A stretch of 29,980 nt of DNA, taken from assembly GCA_964385045.1 (NCBI GenBank), contig CAYLNM010000033.1:1-29980 (forward strand). The letters are read 5' to 3'. The notes beneath the pieces are model-generated. The model was given only the letters and a program-made list of their open reading frames with translations, had not been told where the DNA came from and made no database searches. Of this stretch, positions 16,824-25,175 are shown piece by piece. Made by a program: the position numbers and the translations under genes. This DNA comes from CAYLNM01 sp964385045 (lineage in GTDB: Bacteria > Planctomycetota > Phycisphaerae > Phycisphaerales > SM1A02). Numbering within the stretch: position 1 is the stretch's first letter; every line of letters starts with the position of its first letter.

Positions 16824-16829
16824 TCCGCC

Positions 16830-19800
16830 GTGTCCACGTCCATTCCGCCGATCGTCCGCGCCCGCACCCGCCGGATCGTGATGCCGCTCGTCGACCCGCC
16901 TCTGCCCGTGCCCGGCCGCGTGCCCGCCCTCGTGCTCACGCTGGCGCTCGCCCTCGGACTGGCCCCCGCGACGGCCCCTGCGCCGGCCGCCGCCGCCGCC
17001 GTCGGGCCCGCGCCCGCGATCACGGTCGCCCCACCGTCCGCCGCCGACCTCGTGCCGGGCCTCACGGTGCGGCTGTACGCGGTGGGCGAGCCGCTCGAGG
17101 TGCTCCGGACGCCGGTCCCGGACCAGTCGCCCAACGCCGACGTGCGGGTGCCGGTGCTCGACCTGACCCGCGAGGACTTCGCCCGGAACGACGTGACGGC
17201 CCCGTTCGTCACCGAGGTCACCGGCTGGCTGCGGCTCGAGGCCCCGTGGCGGGGCACGTTCGAGCTCACCAGCGACGACGGCTCGCGGCTCGCGATCGGC
17301 GGCGAGATCGTGATCGACCACGACGGGCGGCACGGGCCCACGGCGCGGCGAAGCGCCGAGCTCGCGCTCCCGGCCGGCCTGCACCCGCTCCGGATCGACC
17401 ACTTCGACGCGGGGGGCAACCGCGTGCTGCGGCTGGCGTGGCGCCCCGAGGGGACCGAGGCCTTCGTGCCGGTGCCGCCCGGGGCCCTCCGCACCGAGCG
17501 CGACCTGACGCGGGTCACGGCGCCCGGGCTCAAGCGGCTCGAGGGCGGCCGGCGACCCGGCGACGGCGTGCCCCTGGTGGGCGTGCACCCGATGTGGCGG
17601 CTCGAGACGATCCGGCCCGAGGGCTTCGAGCCGCTGGTCGGGGCGATGCTCGCGCTGCCGGACGGCCGCCTGCTCGTCGGCACCTTCGACCCGCTGCAGC
17701 GGGACGACCGCTCGCTGCCGGACATCGACGCCAAGCGGCCGGACTCCCTGTGGGCGGTGACGGGCTGGGAGACGGGCGACCCCGGGCGGCTGCGGGTGGA
17801 GGAGGTCGCGAGCGGCCTGTACGAGCCGGCGGGCCTCGCCCGGCTCGACGGCGAGGTGGTGGTGGGCCAGCGGAGGCAGGTCACCCGCCTGCGGGATCGC
17901 GATGGCGACGGCCGCCTCGAGACGCACGAGCGGGTCGCCCGCGGCTGGGAGGGGTGGAACTACCACCAGTTCACGTTCTGCCCGGTGCCCGGGCCCGACC
18001 CGGGGCGGGCCTCGGCGGAGGCGATCGCGGCCGCCGCCGGCGCGGACCTGCACGTCGCGCTCTCGACGGCGATGGCCCCGCCCGCGTGGGAGGGCATGGA
18101 GACGAACGCCGGCCCGAACGGCCCGCTGCGGGGCTCGGTGCTGGGGATCGACGCCGACACCGGCGAGACGTGGGTGGTGGCGGGCGGCACCCGCACGCCC
18201 AACGGCATGGGGCTCGGCCCCGGGGGCGAGCTGCTCTACTCGGACAACCAGGGCACCTGGTTCCCGACCAGCGTGCTGTCGGAGGTGGTGCCGGGCCGCT
18301 TCTTCGGGCACTTCAACTGGACGCGGCGGGTGCCGCGGCTGGCGGCGCGCTTCCCCGAGGGCGGCCACCCGAGCGTGTGGGCCGACCGGCCGGTGGCGCC
18401 GCCCGCGGTGGTGCTGCCGCACGGCGAGGCGAGCAACTCGCCCACGGTGCCGCTGGCGCTCGAGGACGGCCCCTTCGCCGGGCAGCTGCTGCTCGGCGAG
18501 CTGACCGCGGGCGGGCTGCGGCGGATCAGCCTGCAGCGGGTCGACGGGCAGCTGCAGGGCGCCGTCTACCGGCACGCCCAGGGCTTCGAGAGCGGCGTGA
18601 ACCGGCTCGTCCGCGCCCCCGACGGCTCGCTGCTGGTCGGCGGCATCGGGGCCGGCGGCAACTGGAACTGGCGCGAGACGCGGTTCGGCCTGCAGCGGCT
18701 CGTTCCCACCGGCGAGACCGCCTTCGAGATGCACGAGGTCGTGGCGACGCCGGAGGGCTTCCGCATCACGTTCACGCGGCCGGTGGACCGCGGGTGGCTC
18801 GCGGATCCGCGGAACCACGAGCTCCGGCAGTGGCGGTACGTCCCGACCGCCGCGTACGGCGGGCCGAAGGTCGACGAGGAGCCGCTGGAGGTCGCCGAGG
18901 CGCGGCCCTCGGGCGACGGCCGTTCGGTCGAGCTCGTGGTCCCGGGCCGGAAGGCGGGGCGGTGCGTGCACCTGCGGATCGACGCGAGGTCGACGGACGG
19001 CGAGGCGATGTGGTCCCCCGAGGCCTGGTACACGCTCAACCGCATCCCGCGGGCCGAGCCGCCGCGGGCGAGCACGATCGCGGGGGCGGGGCCGGGCGGC
19101 ACGCCGCTGGCGATCCGGCCGACCGTCGCCGGCATCGAGGGCCGGCCGCACGACGGCCTCGGCGTGGGCGTCCTGCCGCCGCCCGGCGCGGTGCCGCTCG
19201 TGACGCGCACCGGCACGCCGCTCATGACGCACCGCGGCCGTCCGTCCGGCCCCGGGACGAACCGCGACCAGGACGCCCTCATGGAGGCCGACCCGTGGGT
19301 CGCGGTGGGGGCGGGCAGCGGCGACCTGGTCTCGGACGTGCGGTTCGGCGACGCCCGCCTGCACGTCGAGTGGCATGCCCCCCCCGGCGGCACGGGCCAG
19401 CTCGCGGGCAACAGCGGGGTGTACCTGCAGGACCGGTACGAGCTCCAGGTGCTGGGCACGCTTCCGGGCGACGCGCCGCCCGCCGCCGACGAGGCGGGGG
19501 GGCTGTACGCCCTGAAGGCGGCCGACCGCAACGCCTCGACCGGCCCCGGCACGTGGCAGGCCTACGACGTCTTCTTCCGTGCTCCCCGGTTCGCGGGGGG
19601 CGAGAAGGTCGCCGACGCGCGGATCACGGTCTACTGGAACGGCGCCCTCGTGCACGACGACGTCGCGATCCCGCGCCCGACGGGGGCGGCGCAGGCGCGA
19701 GGCGAGGCGGCGACGCCCGGCGTCGTCGACGCGGACGGGCGCGGCGTGCAGCTCGGGCCGCTGCGGCTGCAGGACCACGCGTCGGCCGCCGAGGGGCCGG

Positions 19801-20510
19801 TGCGATACCGGAACGTCTGGATCGCGCCGATCGACCCGGCGGCCGCGGATCCGGGGCGGTGGACGGCGGGGCCGTGGACCGCGCTGCTCGAGCAGCCCGA
19901 GGACGCGTGGATGATCCGCGGCGGCCAGGCGACGTTCACGATCGACCGCACGGCCGCGGGCCGGCCCGTGCTGATCGGCCGCACGGTCCCGGACTCGCCG
20001 AACACCTTCTTCACCACGGTGGCCGAGCACGCGGACTTCGAGCTCGTGTACGAGGCGACGGTGGACCCGGAGCTCAACAGCGGCGTGCAGGTGCGCAGCG
20101 CGGTCCTGGGTGGGACCGCGAACCGCGCCGGCGGCCTCGCCGGCCCGCAGATCGAGCTCGACCCCTCGGGCCGCGCCTGGTCCGGCGGCGTCTTCGACGA
20201 GCGCGGCCGCGGCTGGCTGCATCCGCTCGACGATGCGCCGTGGGCGCGGCGGGCCTTCCGGCCCGGACAGTGGAACCGCTTCCGCGTGGTCGCTCGGGGC
20301 CCGGTGATCGAGACCTGGATCAACGGCGTGCCCGCCGCGACGGTGTTCGACGCGGTGCGCCGCACCGGCCACGTGGGCTTCCAGGTGCACGGCGTGGGCG
20401 GCCGGACCGACCCGCTGGAGGTGCGCTTCCGCGACGTGCGGATCCGGCCGCTGACCATGGGACCGCCCGCGCCGGGGGCGCTTCCGGGCGACGATCGACG
20501 GCCGGGATGA
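16830..20510 (+). CDS. secreted PA14 / sugar-dehydrogenase-like propeller / double DUF1080 protein
   Basis: The 1226-residue exported protein fuses four modules. After a signal segment (about 33-57, LVLTLALALGLAPATAPA) comes a PA14 domain (about 77-226; FELTSDDGSRLAIGGEIVIDHDG), likely to bind carbohydrate. A propeller resembling planctomycete glucose/sorbosone-dehydrogenase-like domains follows (about 254-626; PDGRLLVGTFD, NGMGLGPGGELLYSDNQG), then a beta-sandwich segment (about 632-735). The last third holds two DUF1080 (3-keto-disaccharide hydrolase family) folds, about 814-1004 (GNSGVYLQDRYELQVL, GTWQAYDVFFRAPRF) and about 1006-1211 (NSGVQVRS, PGQWNRFRVVARG). No cytochrome domain is present. 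I chose the GTG at 16830 because GGAGG ends seven bases before it; an ATG at 16881 would also leave the signal peptide intact. It is divergent from the permease gene. Role: probably breakdown of oxidised glycans outside the cell. Confidence 0.92.
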   Translation: MSTSIPPIVRARTRRIVMPLVDPPLPVPGRVPALVLTLALALGLAPATAPAPAAAAAVGPAPAITVAPPSAADLVPGLTVRLYAVGEPLEVLRTPVPDQSPNADVRVPVLDLTREDFARNDVTAPFVTEVTGWLRLEAPWRGTFELTSDDGSRLAIGGEIVIDHDGRHGPTARRSAELALPAGLHPLRIDHFDAGGNRVLRLAWRPEGTEAFVPVPPGALRTERDLTRVTAPGLKRLEGGRRPGDGVPLVGVHPMWRLETIRPEGFEPLVGAMLALPDGRLLVGTFDPLQRDDRSLPDIDAKRPDSLWAVTGWETGDPGRLRVEEVASGLYEPAGLARLDGEVVVGQRRQVTRLRDRDGDGRLETHERVARGWEGWNYHQFTFCPVPGPDPGRASAEAIAAAAGADLHVALSTAMAPPAWEGMETNAGPNGPLRGSVLGIDADTGETWVVAGGTRTPNGMGLGPGGELLYSDNQGTWFPTSVLSEVVPGRFFGHFNWTRRVPRLAARFPEGGHPSVWADRPVAPPAVVLPHGEASNSPTVPLALEDGPFAGQLLLGELTAGGLRRISLQRVDGQLQGAVYRHAQGFESGVNRLVRAPDGSLLVGGIGAGGNWNWRETRFGLQRLVPTGETAFEMHEVVATPEGFRITFTRPVDRGWLADPRNHELRQWRYVPTAAYGGPKVDEEPLEVAEARPSGDGRSVELVVPGRKAGRCVHLRIDARSTDGEAMWSPEAWYTLNRIPRAEPPRASTIAGAGPGGTPLAIRPTVAGIEGRPHDGLGVGVLPPPGAVPLVTRTGTPLMTHRGRPSGPGTNRDQDALMEADPWVAVGAGSGDLVSDVRFGDARLHVEWHAPPGGTGQLAGNSGVYLQDRYELQVLGTLPGDAPPAADEAGGLYALKAADRNASTGPGTWQAYDVFFRAPRFAGGEKVADARITVYWNGALVHDDVAIPRPTGAAQARGEAATPGVVDADGRGVQLGPLRLQDHASAAEGPVRYRNVWIAPIDPAAADPGRWTAGPWTALLEQPEDAWMIRGGQATFTIDRTAAGRPVLIGRTVPDSPNTFFTTVAEHADFELVYEATVDPELNSGVQVRSAVLGGTANRAGGLAGPQIELDPSGRAWSGGVFDERGRGWLHPLDDAPWARRAFRPGQWNRFRVVARGPVIETWINGVPAATVFDAVRRTGHVGFQVHGVGGRTDPLEVRFRDVRIRPLTMGPPAPGALPGDDRRPG

Positions 20511-20874
20511 CGGCGGTCTCCGGCGGCGGTCGAGCGGCGCAGCCTCCCTCGGGGGCTCGCCGCGAGGTGACCGAGAGCCTGCGACGCCCGGCGATCGGTG
20601 TCCGGCGCCCGGGAGCCATGGCTGGGGCGTCGTCGCCGGTGGCATCGTTCGCGTGAAGCGATCCGGCGAACGGGGGCGATTCGTCGACCGCGCTTCCGGA
20701 TCGGGGCGGGCGCCTCCGGACGGTGCATTCGTCCGAGGGGCGTCCGGGGCCCGAAGAGCGCTGCACGCGCGTCATCCGATCGCACGCTGCGTCGGCCGGT
20801 GGGTGCGGTGCCCCCGTCGTGGACGGCATCGCCGTCGCCGTCGCCGGGCGTTCGCCATCCGATCGCGCCGGACT
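20511..20874. other. intergenic stretch without a credible gene
   Basis: No frame has protein-like composition. A weak inverted repeat (CGTTCGC ... GGCGAACG, about 20646-20677) might be the 3' end of the preceding gene's transcript. Nothing else is seen. Confidence 0.5.
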
Positions 20875-20909
20875 CCGGGGCCACCCTCGCATGGGCGAGG
20901 GGACCCCGG
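20875..20909. terminator. two-part hairpin after the small unrecognised gene
   Basis: An outer stem CCGGGG/CCCCGG and an inner stem CCCTCGC/GCGAGGG enclose a 4-base loop, with small bulges between. It lies about 47 bases past the stop of the minus-strand gene at 20956. There is no T-tract. Confidence 0.55.
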
Positions 20910-20955
20910 GGCCGGCGTCACGGGGCACGCGACGCGGTGCGTCGCGGCGGCCGCC

Positions 20956-21474
20956 TCACCGCGAGCCGTCGTCGCCGCCGTCCCCGCTCGCGCCACCGGG
21001 GCTCCCACCGGGCCCGCCACGCCGCCAGCGACGAAGGCGGCCGAGGAGGCCGCGCCCCCCGGCCGAGGCATCCCGCTCGTCCGCCGCGGGGCGGGCCGCC
21101 ATCGCGGCCGCCCGCTCCGCCTCGGCCTTCGCGCGGGCGTGCTCGGCCGCACGGGCCGCGAGGATCGCGTCGCCCACCGGGGCCTCGACGCGGCCGAGGG
21201 TGAGGAGACGGAAGTCGAGCGTGCGCAGCTCGTCCGTGGCGGTCCGGGCCCAGAGCAGCGGCACGGCCACGAGCTCGACGCGCATCGGCTCGGCGTCCCG
21301 GTTCGGCACCGCCCGCCGGGGCGGGAGCTCCCTGCCGCCGGCGATCAGCTCGGCGAGCTCCCAGGCCTCGGCCTGCTCCAGCGGATCGACGTGCCGGGCG
21401 AGCACGACCACGACGTCGCCGATCCGGACGTCGTCGGGGGCGAGGGTACGGATGGCGTTGACGGAGGTGTCCAC
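20956..21474 (-). CDS. unrecognised 172-residue protein
   Basis: I recognise no family. The first 110 residues look like a compact soluble domain: NAIRTLAPDDVRIGDVVVVLARHVDP, EAWELAELIAGGRELPP, then MRVELVAVPLLWARTATDELRTLDFRLLTLGRVEAPVGDAI. An Ala/Glu/Arg-rich helix (about 112-135) and a basic, Gly-rich tail follow. There is no signal peptide or membrane segment. The GTG at 21474 has GGGAGG seven bases ahead. An in-frame ATG at 21612 would add 46 residues that look less conserved in composition and have no ribosome site. The gene stands alone, 462 bases before the M14 peptidase stop. A hairpin terminator follows it. The first residues, about processing a value in a DVRIGDVVVVLAR barrel-like strand pattern, give no safe function. 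Confidence 0.75.
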   Translation of the reverse strand: MDTSVNAIRTLAPDDVRIGDVVVVLARHVDPLEQAEAWELAELIAGGRELPPRRAVPNRDAEPMRVELVAVPLLWARTATDELRTLDFRLLTLGRVEAPVGDAILAARAAEHARAKAEAERAAAMAARPAADERDASAGGRGLLGRLRRWRRGGPGGSPGGASGDGGDDGSR

Positions 21475-21861
21475 GTTCGGACCTCCCGGCGCACGGGACC
21501 ACGGGCACGCCATCGTCGCCGTGCGCAGGCAGGACGAGAGCGCGGACGCCGTGGGCTCGGGATCGGACGGGAGGGCGTGCGCGAGAGCGGCATGACCGCT
21601 GCGGGTGCGCATTCCGAACCGCCGTGAGCGAGGCGTCTTACCGACCGGCGATGGCGCACGCCACGAGCTCGTGGCGCGGTGCCGATCCCGGGTCGCGTCG
21701 GTGGACGCATCGCATGGCGGGGTGCCCTCGAAGAGGTGGAGAAGAGGCCGGGGCGCGGACGAGCGAGCGCCCGCACCCCGGGGAGGAGATGAGGATTCAA
21801 GGTCGGATGCCCGGCGCCAGCCCGCGTTCCCGCGATTGCGACGAAATCGTGCGCGCAGCAT
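21475..21861. other. intergenic stretch upstream of the 172-residue gene
   Basis: A candidate -10 (TAAGAC on the minus strand, 21640-21635) is the only promoter-like element seen. If used, it gives a leader of about 150 bases to the GTG at 21474, or about 15 bases to the ATG at 21612. No separate gene is supported. Confidence 0.35.
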
Positions 21862-21896
21862 GCCCCCGCCGGCGTCGCGGTCCAGCCGGCGGGGGC
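21862..21896. terminator. 12-bp perfect hairpin after the M14 peptidase gene
   Basis: GCCCCCGCCGGC and GCCGGCGGGGGC pair perfectly around an 11-base loop, 40 bases past the M14 peptidase stop on the minus strand. There is no T-tract. Confidence 0.65.
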
Positions 21897-21936
21897 TCGC
21901 CGGGCGTGCGGTCGCTCGGTCCCGGCCCGAGCGGAG

Positions 21937-24900
21937 TCAGGGCACCGGCGGGCTCGCCCCGAGCGAGGGGCCGAGCAGCAGGGCGTTCTCCAGCAGGCGG
22001 CGCGTGCCGTCCGTCATGCCGCGGAACACGGGATCCACCGAGAAGCCGATCACCTGCCCGCGGCCGATGCGGTCGACGGTCACGATCGACGCCCGGTGCA
22101 GACGCGTCCGGGCCTCGGGCCAGACGAGGCCGGAGAGCCGCAGCGAGGCCGCCGGGCCCAGGCGGACCGGCGTCTGCGTGGGCTCCCGCGAGTAGAGGAC
22201 CCGCGAGCCCGAGACGAGCACCGGCAGCCGTTCGTCCACCCCGAAGCCGATCCAGTGCTCGGTATCGACCTCGGCCAGCACGAACGCCCCGGTGGGGCTG
22301 AACCGTCGCTGCCATGCGTCGAGCCGCTGCCGCGCCTCCTCGCCCGAGGGCAGCGCCCCCGCGGTGCCGGGGGCGGGGGGCGGTGCCCCCTCGCCGGCCT
22401 CGCGCGGATCCGCCGGGCGCAGGCCGGGCGGCGGGGCGGGAGCCTCGGTGTCGGGGGCGGCGGGCGTGCCGCCCCAGATCGCCGCCACGTCCACCTCCTC
22501 GCGCCACGCCAGCCGCTCGCGCTCGATCGCCGAGAGCCAGTCCTCGAGCTCGCCGAGGACCGCCGAGCGCCGGACCGCCCCGCCGAGGCCGCGGTCGCCG
22601 CCGTGGGCCCACGCCGCGGCGCCGTCGATCGCGATCAGCGTGCCGCCGCCGGCGACCCAGTCGCGCAGCCGGCGGGCCGTCCGGTCGTCGTAGCCGCCGC
22701 TCGGCAGCACGATCACGGAGTACCGCCGCAGGTCGAGCCGGCTCAGGGCCCGCGCCGCCACCGGCGAGGCCCGCAGTCCGAGGCGGGCGTCGATCGCGTG
22801 CCAGGCCGAGCCGAAGCCCTGCGTCGACACCGGCGAATAGGCCGCGATCGCCACTTGCGGGGGATGCACCACGTCGAACCGCCGGCCGCCGAGGTCGACG
22901 CCGTCCTCGGTCAGCCCGCCGTCGGCCGCGGCGACGTCCACCGACAGCCCGTCGGCGGCGTGCTCGATCGCGGCCGCGACGTCGGCCGCCGGGCGATCCT
23001 GCTCGGTGCGGCGGATCAGCAGCGAGCCGGCGGGACGGCGCTCGCCGCCGAGCGTGAAGGCCTTCGTCGCCACGCGGACGATCAGCTCGTCCTCGAGCAG
23101 CCGGACCAGCAGGCGCGGCACGTCGGCGTGCCGGCCGTCGACGATCCAGCCCACCCGCGGGTCGGCGGGCAGGCCTGCGGCGCCGCGCGGGGCGGCCGGC
23201 CTCCACGGCTCCAGCTCGTCCTCGTCCAGCTCGACCGCATCCGCCCACCACGCGGGCAGGCCGGCGCTCATCGGCAGGTTCCAGGCGGTCACGTCGTAGA
23301 GCAGCGACCCGCGGCCGCGGGCGAGCTCCTGCCGCTCCCGGACCAGGAAGTCGCCCGTCATCCGCGGGTCGAAACCGCAGAGGGCGTGCAGCAGGCGGCG
23401 CTTCGGCTGCTCCGAACGCACCACCAGCGTGCCGGCGGGCAGCGTGCGGGCGTCCTCGCGCTGGCCCAGCGATCCCGCCAGTCCCTCGGCCCGCACGTCG
23501 ATCGTCGCCCGGTGCACCTCGATGCCGTGCAGCCGCAGGACCTCGACGAGCCGCTCCACGCGGGCCGGATCCTCGTGCGGCGGGATCAGCAGCGTGCCGC
23601 CCGGCAGCGCCTCGCCCGGCGGCGGATCGGCGAGGCCCGTCGCCGCCAGGCGGTCGATGAAGCGATCGCGAAGGATCTCCCGCCGGTGCTCGCGGAGGGC
23701 GTCGACGTTGGCGATGAAGCTCACGAGCTGCTGCTCGACGCCGTCGGCGAACGTCTCGACGAGCCCCGTTCGCTTGCGGACGAGCGTGCCCGCGAACCGC
23801 GCCTGCTCGTACAGCAGGCCGATCGCCCCGCCGAGGCTCGCCCAGGCGTTCGTGTACCCCGGGTACCACTCCTCGTACCACTCCTGCGTGTAGTACGCCC
23901 AGCCGCGGGCGTCGAAGGCCTCGGCCTGCCCGGCCCCGAAGACCTCCCGCCACCGGAAGACGCGCGGCGACTGCGCCGGGTGGATCGGCTCGCGTGGCGG
24001 ATCGAACAGGTAGCTGTCGAGCGAGCCCATCTCGTGGGCGTCGACGAGCACCATCGGGTTCCAGCGGCCGATGGCCCGAGCCCGGGCGCGGGTCGCGGGG
24101 TGCACGAGGGCGACCCAGTCGCGGTTGAGGTCGAAGCGGTAGTGGTTCGTGCGGCCGCCGGACCAGTCGCCGGCGTGGTGCAGGGCGGCGTGGTCGGGGT
24201 TCGGGACCATGCCGGTCATCGACTCGACCTCGGCGAGGAACCGAGCGCGACCGTCGGGGTTCATGAGCGGATCGACGTGCACCACCAGCTCGTCCCGGAG
24301 GCGGCGGGCCGCGGCGTCGGTGCCGGCGGCGAGCCGCCACGCCATCAGCAGCGCGGCGTCGGTGCCGGAGAGCTCGTCGCCGTGGATGCTCGCGGCGAGC
24401 CACGCCACCGCGGGCAGATCCTCCGCCAGCGCGTCGAGCCGATCCGCGGACCGGTCCTCCGGGGCGAGCCGCCGGGGGTCCGCGATCCGGGCGTGCCGAT
24501 CCCGGATCGCCTCGATCCGGGCGTGGTTCCGCGGACTGGTGATCGTGACGTAGGCGAGCGGGCGTCCCTCGTGGGAGCGGGCGTACTCGGTGAGCGTGAC
24601 CGCGTCGGAGGCGTCAGCGAGGATCCGCAGGTAGCGCATCGCCTCCTCGGCCCGCACCGCGCCGATCCCGATCGTGCGGCCGAGCGCCTCGCCGGGGCTC
24701 GGGACGTCCGGGTCCACCGCCGCGGGCGTCGCGGTGGCGAGCAGGCGGTCCGCGTCGGCGACGGCCTCCGGGTGGACCGCGCCGGCCGGCAGCGGGGCGG
24801 GCCGGACGTCCCCGGCGTTCGGCGGGGCGGCGGGGCGATCGGCGGCGGTGGCCGCGGGGACGGCGGCCGGGACGGAGGTCGCGGCGAGGCCGGCGACGGC

Positions 24901-24948
24901 GAGCGCGGCGAGGCCGCGGCGGACGGCGGCGGATCGGTGGGGACTCAT
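21937..24948 (-). CDS. secreted M14 family zinc carboxypeptidase
   Basis: The 1003-residue protein has a signal peptide (about 1-36) and an M14 zinc peptidase domain. Zinc ligands are His189 and Glu192 (SIHGDELSG) and His305 (VDAHEMGSLDSY). NPDGR at 230-234 and the substrate-binding Asn275-Arg276 (FDLNRDW) are also present, so the active site looks intact; I did not pin the general-base Glu. The large C-terminal part (about 400-1003) includes a Rossmann-like segment with LRRYSVIVLPSGGYDDRTARRLRDWVAGGGTLI in pieces, resembling a glutamine-amidotransferase-like fold, as seen in long bacterial M14 proteins. GGAG before the ATG at 24948 (spacing about six) supports the start. It is divergent from the PLP-enzyme gene. 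Probable role: trimming peptides outside the cytoplasm. Confidence 0.93.
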   Translation of the reverse strand: MSPHRSAAVRRGLAALAVAGLAATSVPAAVPAATAADRPAAPPNAGDVRPAPLPAGAVHPEAVADADRLLATATPAAVDPDVPSPGEALGRTIGIGAVRAEEAMRYLRILADASDAVTLTEYARSHEGRPLAYVTITSPRNHARIEAIRDRHARIADPRRLAPEDRSADRLDALAEDLPAVAWLAASIHGDELSGTDAALLMAWRLAAGTDAAARRLRDELVVHVDPLMNPDGRARFLAEVESMTGMVPNPDHAALHHAGDWSGGRTNHYRFDLNRDWVALVHPATRARARAIGRWNPMVLVDAHEMGSLDSYLFDPPREPIHPAQSPRVFRWREVFGAGQAEAFDARGWAYYTQEWYEEWYPGYTNAWASLGGAIGLLYEQARFAGTLVRKRTGLVETFADGVEQQLVSFIANVDALREHRREILRDRFIDRLAATGLADPPPGEALPGGTLLIPPHEDPARVERLVEVLRLHGIEVHRATIDVRAEGLAGSLGQREDARTLPAGTLVVRSEQPKRRLLHALCGFDPRMTGDFLVRERQELARGRGSLLYDVTAWNLPMSAGLPAWWADAVELDEDELEPWRPAAPRGAAGLPADPRVGWIVDGRHADVPRLLVRLLEDELIVRVATKAFTLGGERRPAGSLLIRRTEQDRPAADVAAAIEHAADGLSVDVAAADGGLTEDGVDLGGRRFDVVHPPQVAIAAYSPVSTQGFGSAWHAIDARLGLRASPVAARALSRLDLRRYSVIVLPSGGYDDRTARRLRDWVAGGGTLIAIDGAAAWAHGGDRGLGGAVRRSAVLGELEDWLSAIERERLAWREEVDVAAIWGGTPAAPDTEAPAPPPGLRPADPREAGEGAPPPAPGTAGALPSGEEARQRLDAWQRRFSPTGAFVLAEVDTEHWIGFGVDERLPVLVSGSRVLYSREPTQTPVRLGPAASLRLSGLVWPEARTRLHRASIVTVDRIGRGQVIGFSVDPVFRGMTDGTRRLLENALLLGPSLGASPPVP

Positions 24949-25001
24949 GGTCGCTCCGGGGTGGGGGCGGGCGGTCGCGGGCGACGCGCCGGAACGCCGC
25001 G

Positions 25002-25007
25002 ATCGTA
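25002..25007 (-). promoter_or_regulatory. candidate -10 box for the M14 peptidase gene
   Basis: TACGAT on the minus strand would give a leader of about 46 bases before the ATG at 24948. It is identical to the hexamer before the YcxB-like gene. No clear -35 is seen. Confidence 0.35.
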
Positions 25008-25163
25008 TCGGAGCCGGTGGCGGGGTCGGAGCCCGGTCCGCGGTCGGTGCCGGCGCGGAGGCCCGGGCCCGGGCGCGGGCGGGGGCGGCTGCGGCCGCGG
25101 CCGCGGATCGCGATTCGCGCGGCACCGGGCCGGCGGCGCTCGGGTGCCGAACCGCTCGCGCCG

Positions 25164-25169
25164 TAGCAT
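25164..25169 (+). promoter_or_regulatory. -10 box directly before the PLP-enzyme start
   Basis: TAGCAT ends six bases before the ATG at 25176. Transcription would start at the start codon, leaving no leader. It shares GTAGCAT with the permease promoter and the six-base spacing with the kinase promoter. Confidence 0.5.
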
Positions 25170-25175
25170 GCCGTG

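Noticed and set aside
15075..16829. Plus-strand open frame extending the PA14/DUF1080 gene far upstream
   Set aside because: It runs opposite the permease gene, has no domain, and the signal peptide plus GGAGG place the start at 16830.
16605..20645. Long minus-strand open frame opposite the PA14/DUF1080 gene, continuous with the permease frame
   Set aside because: Only the part from 16604 down has membrane-protein character and family motifs. The upstream part is antisense shadow.
21475..21612. An ATG start at 21612 for the 172-residue gene
   Set aside because: It lacks a ribosome site and adds a segment with weaker codon bias, whereas the GTG at 21474 has GGGAGG at good spacing. It remains possible because of the TAAGAC hexamer upstream.
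24949..25175. A SAM or cobalamin riboswitch before the PLP enzyme
   Set aside because: The -10 box lies six bases before the start codon, leaving no leader, and no riboswitch-like conserved stems are seen.
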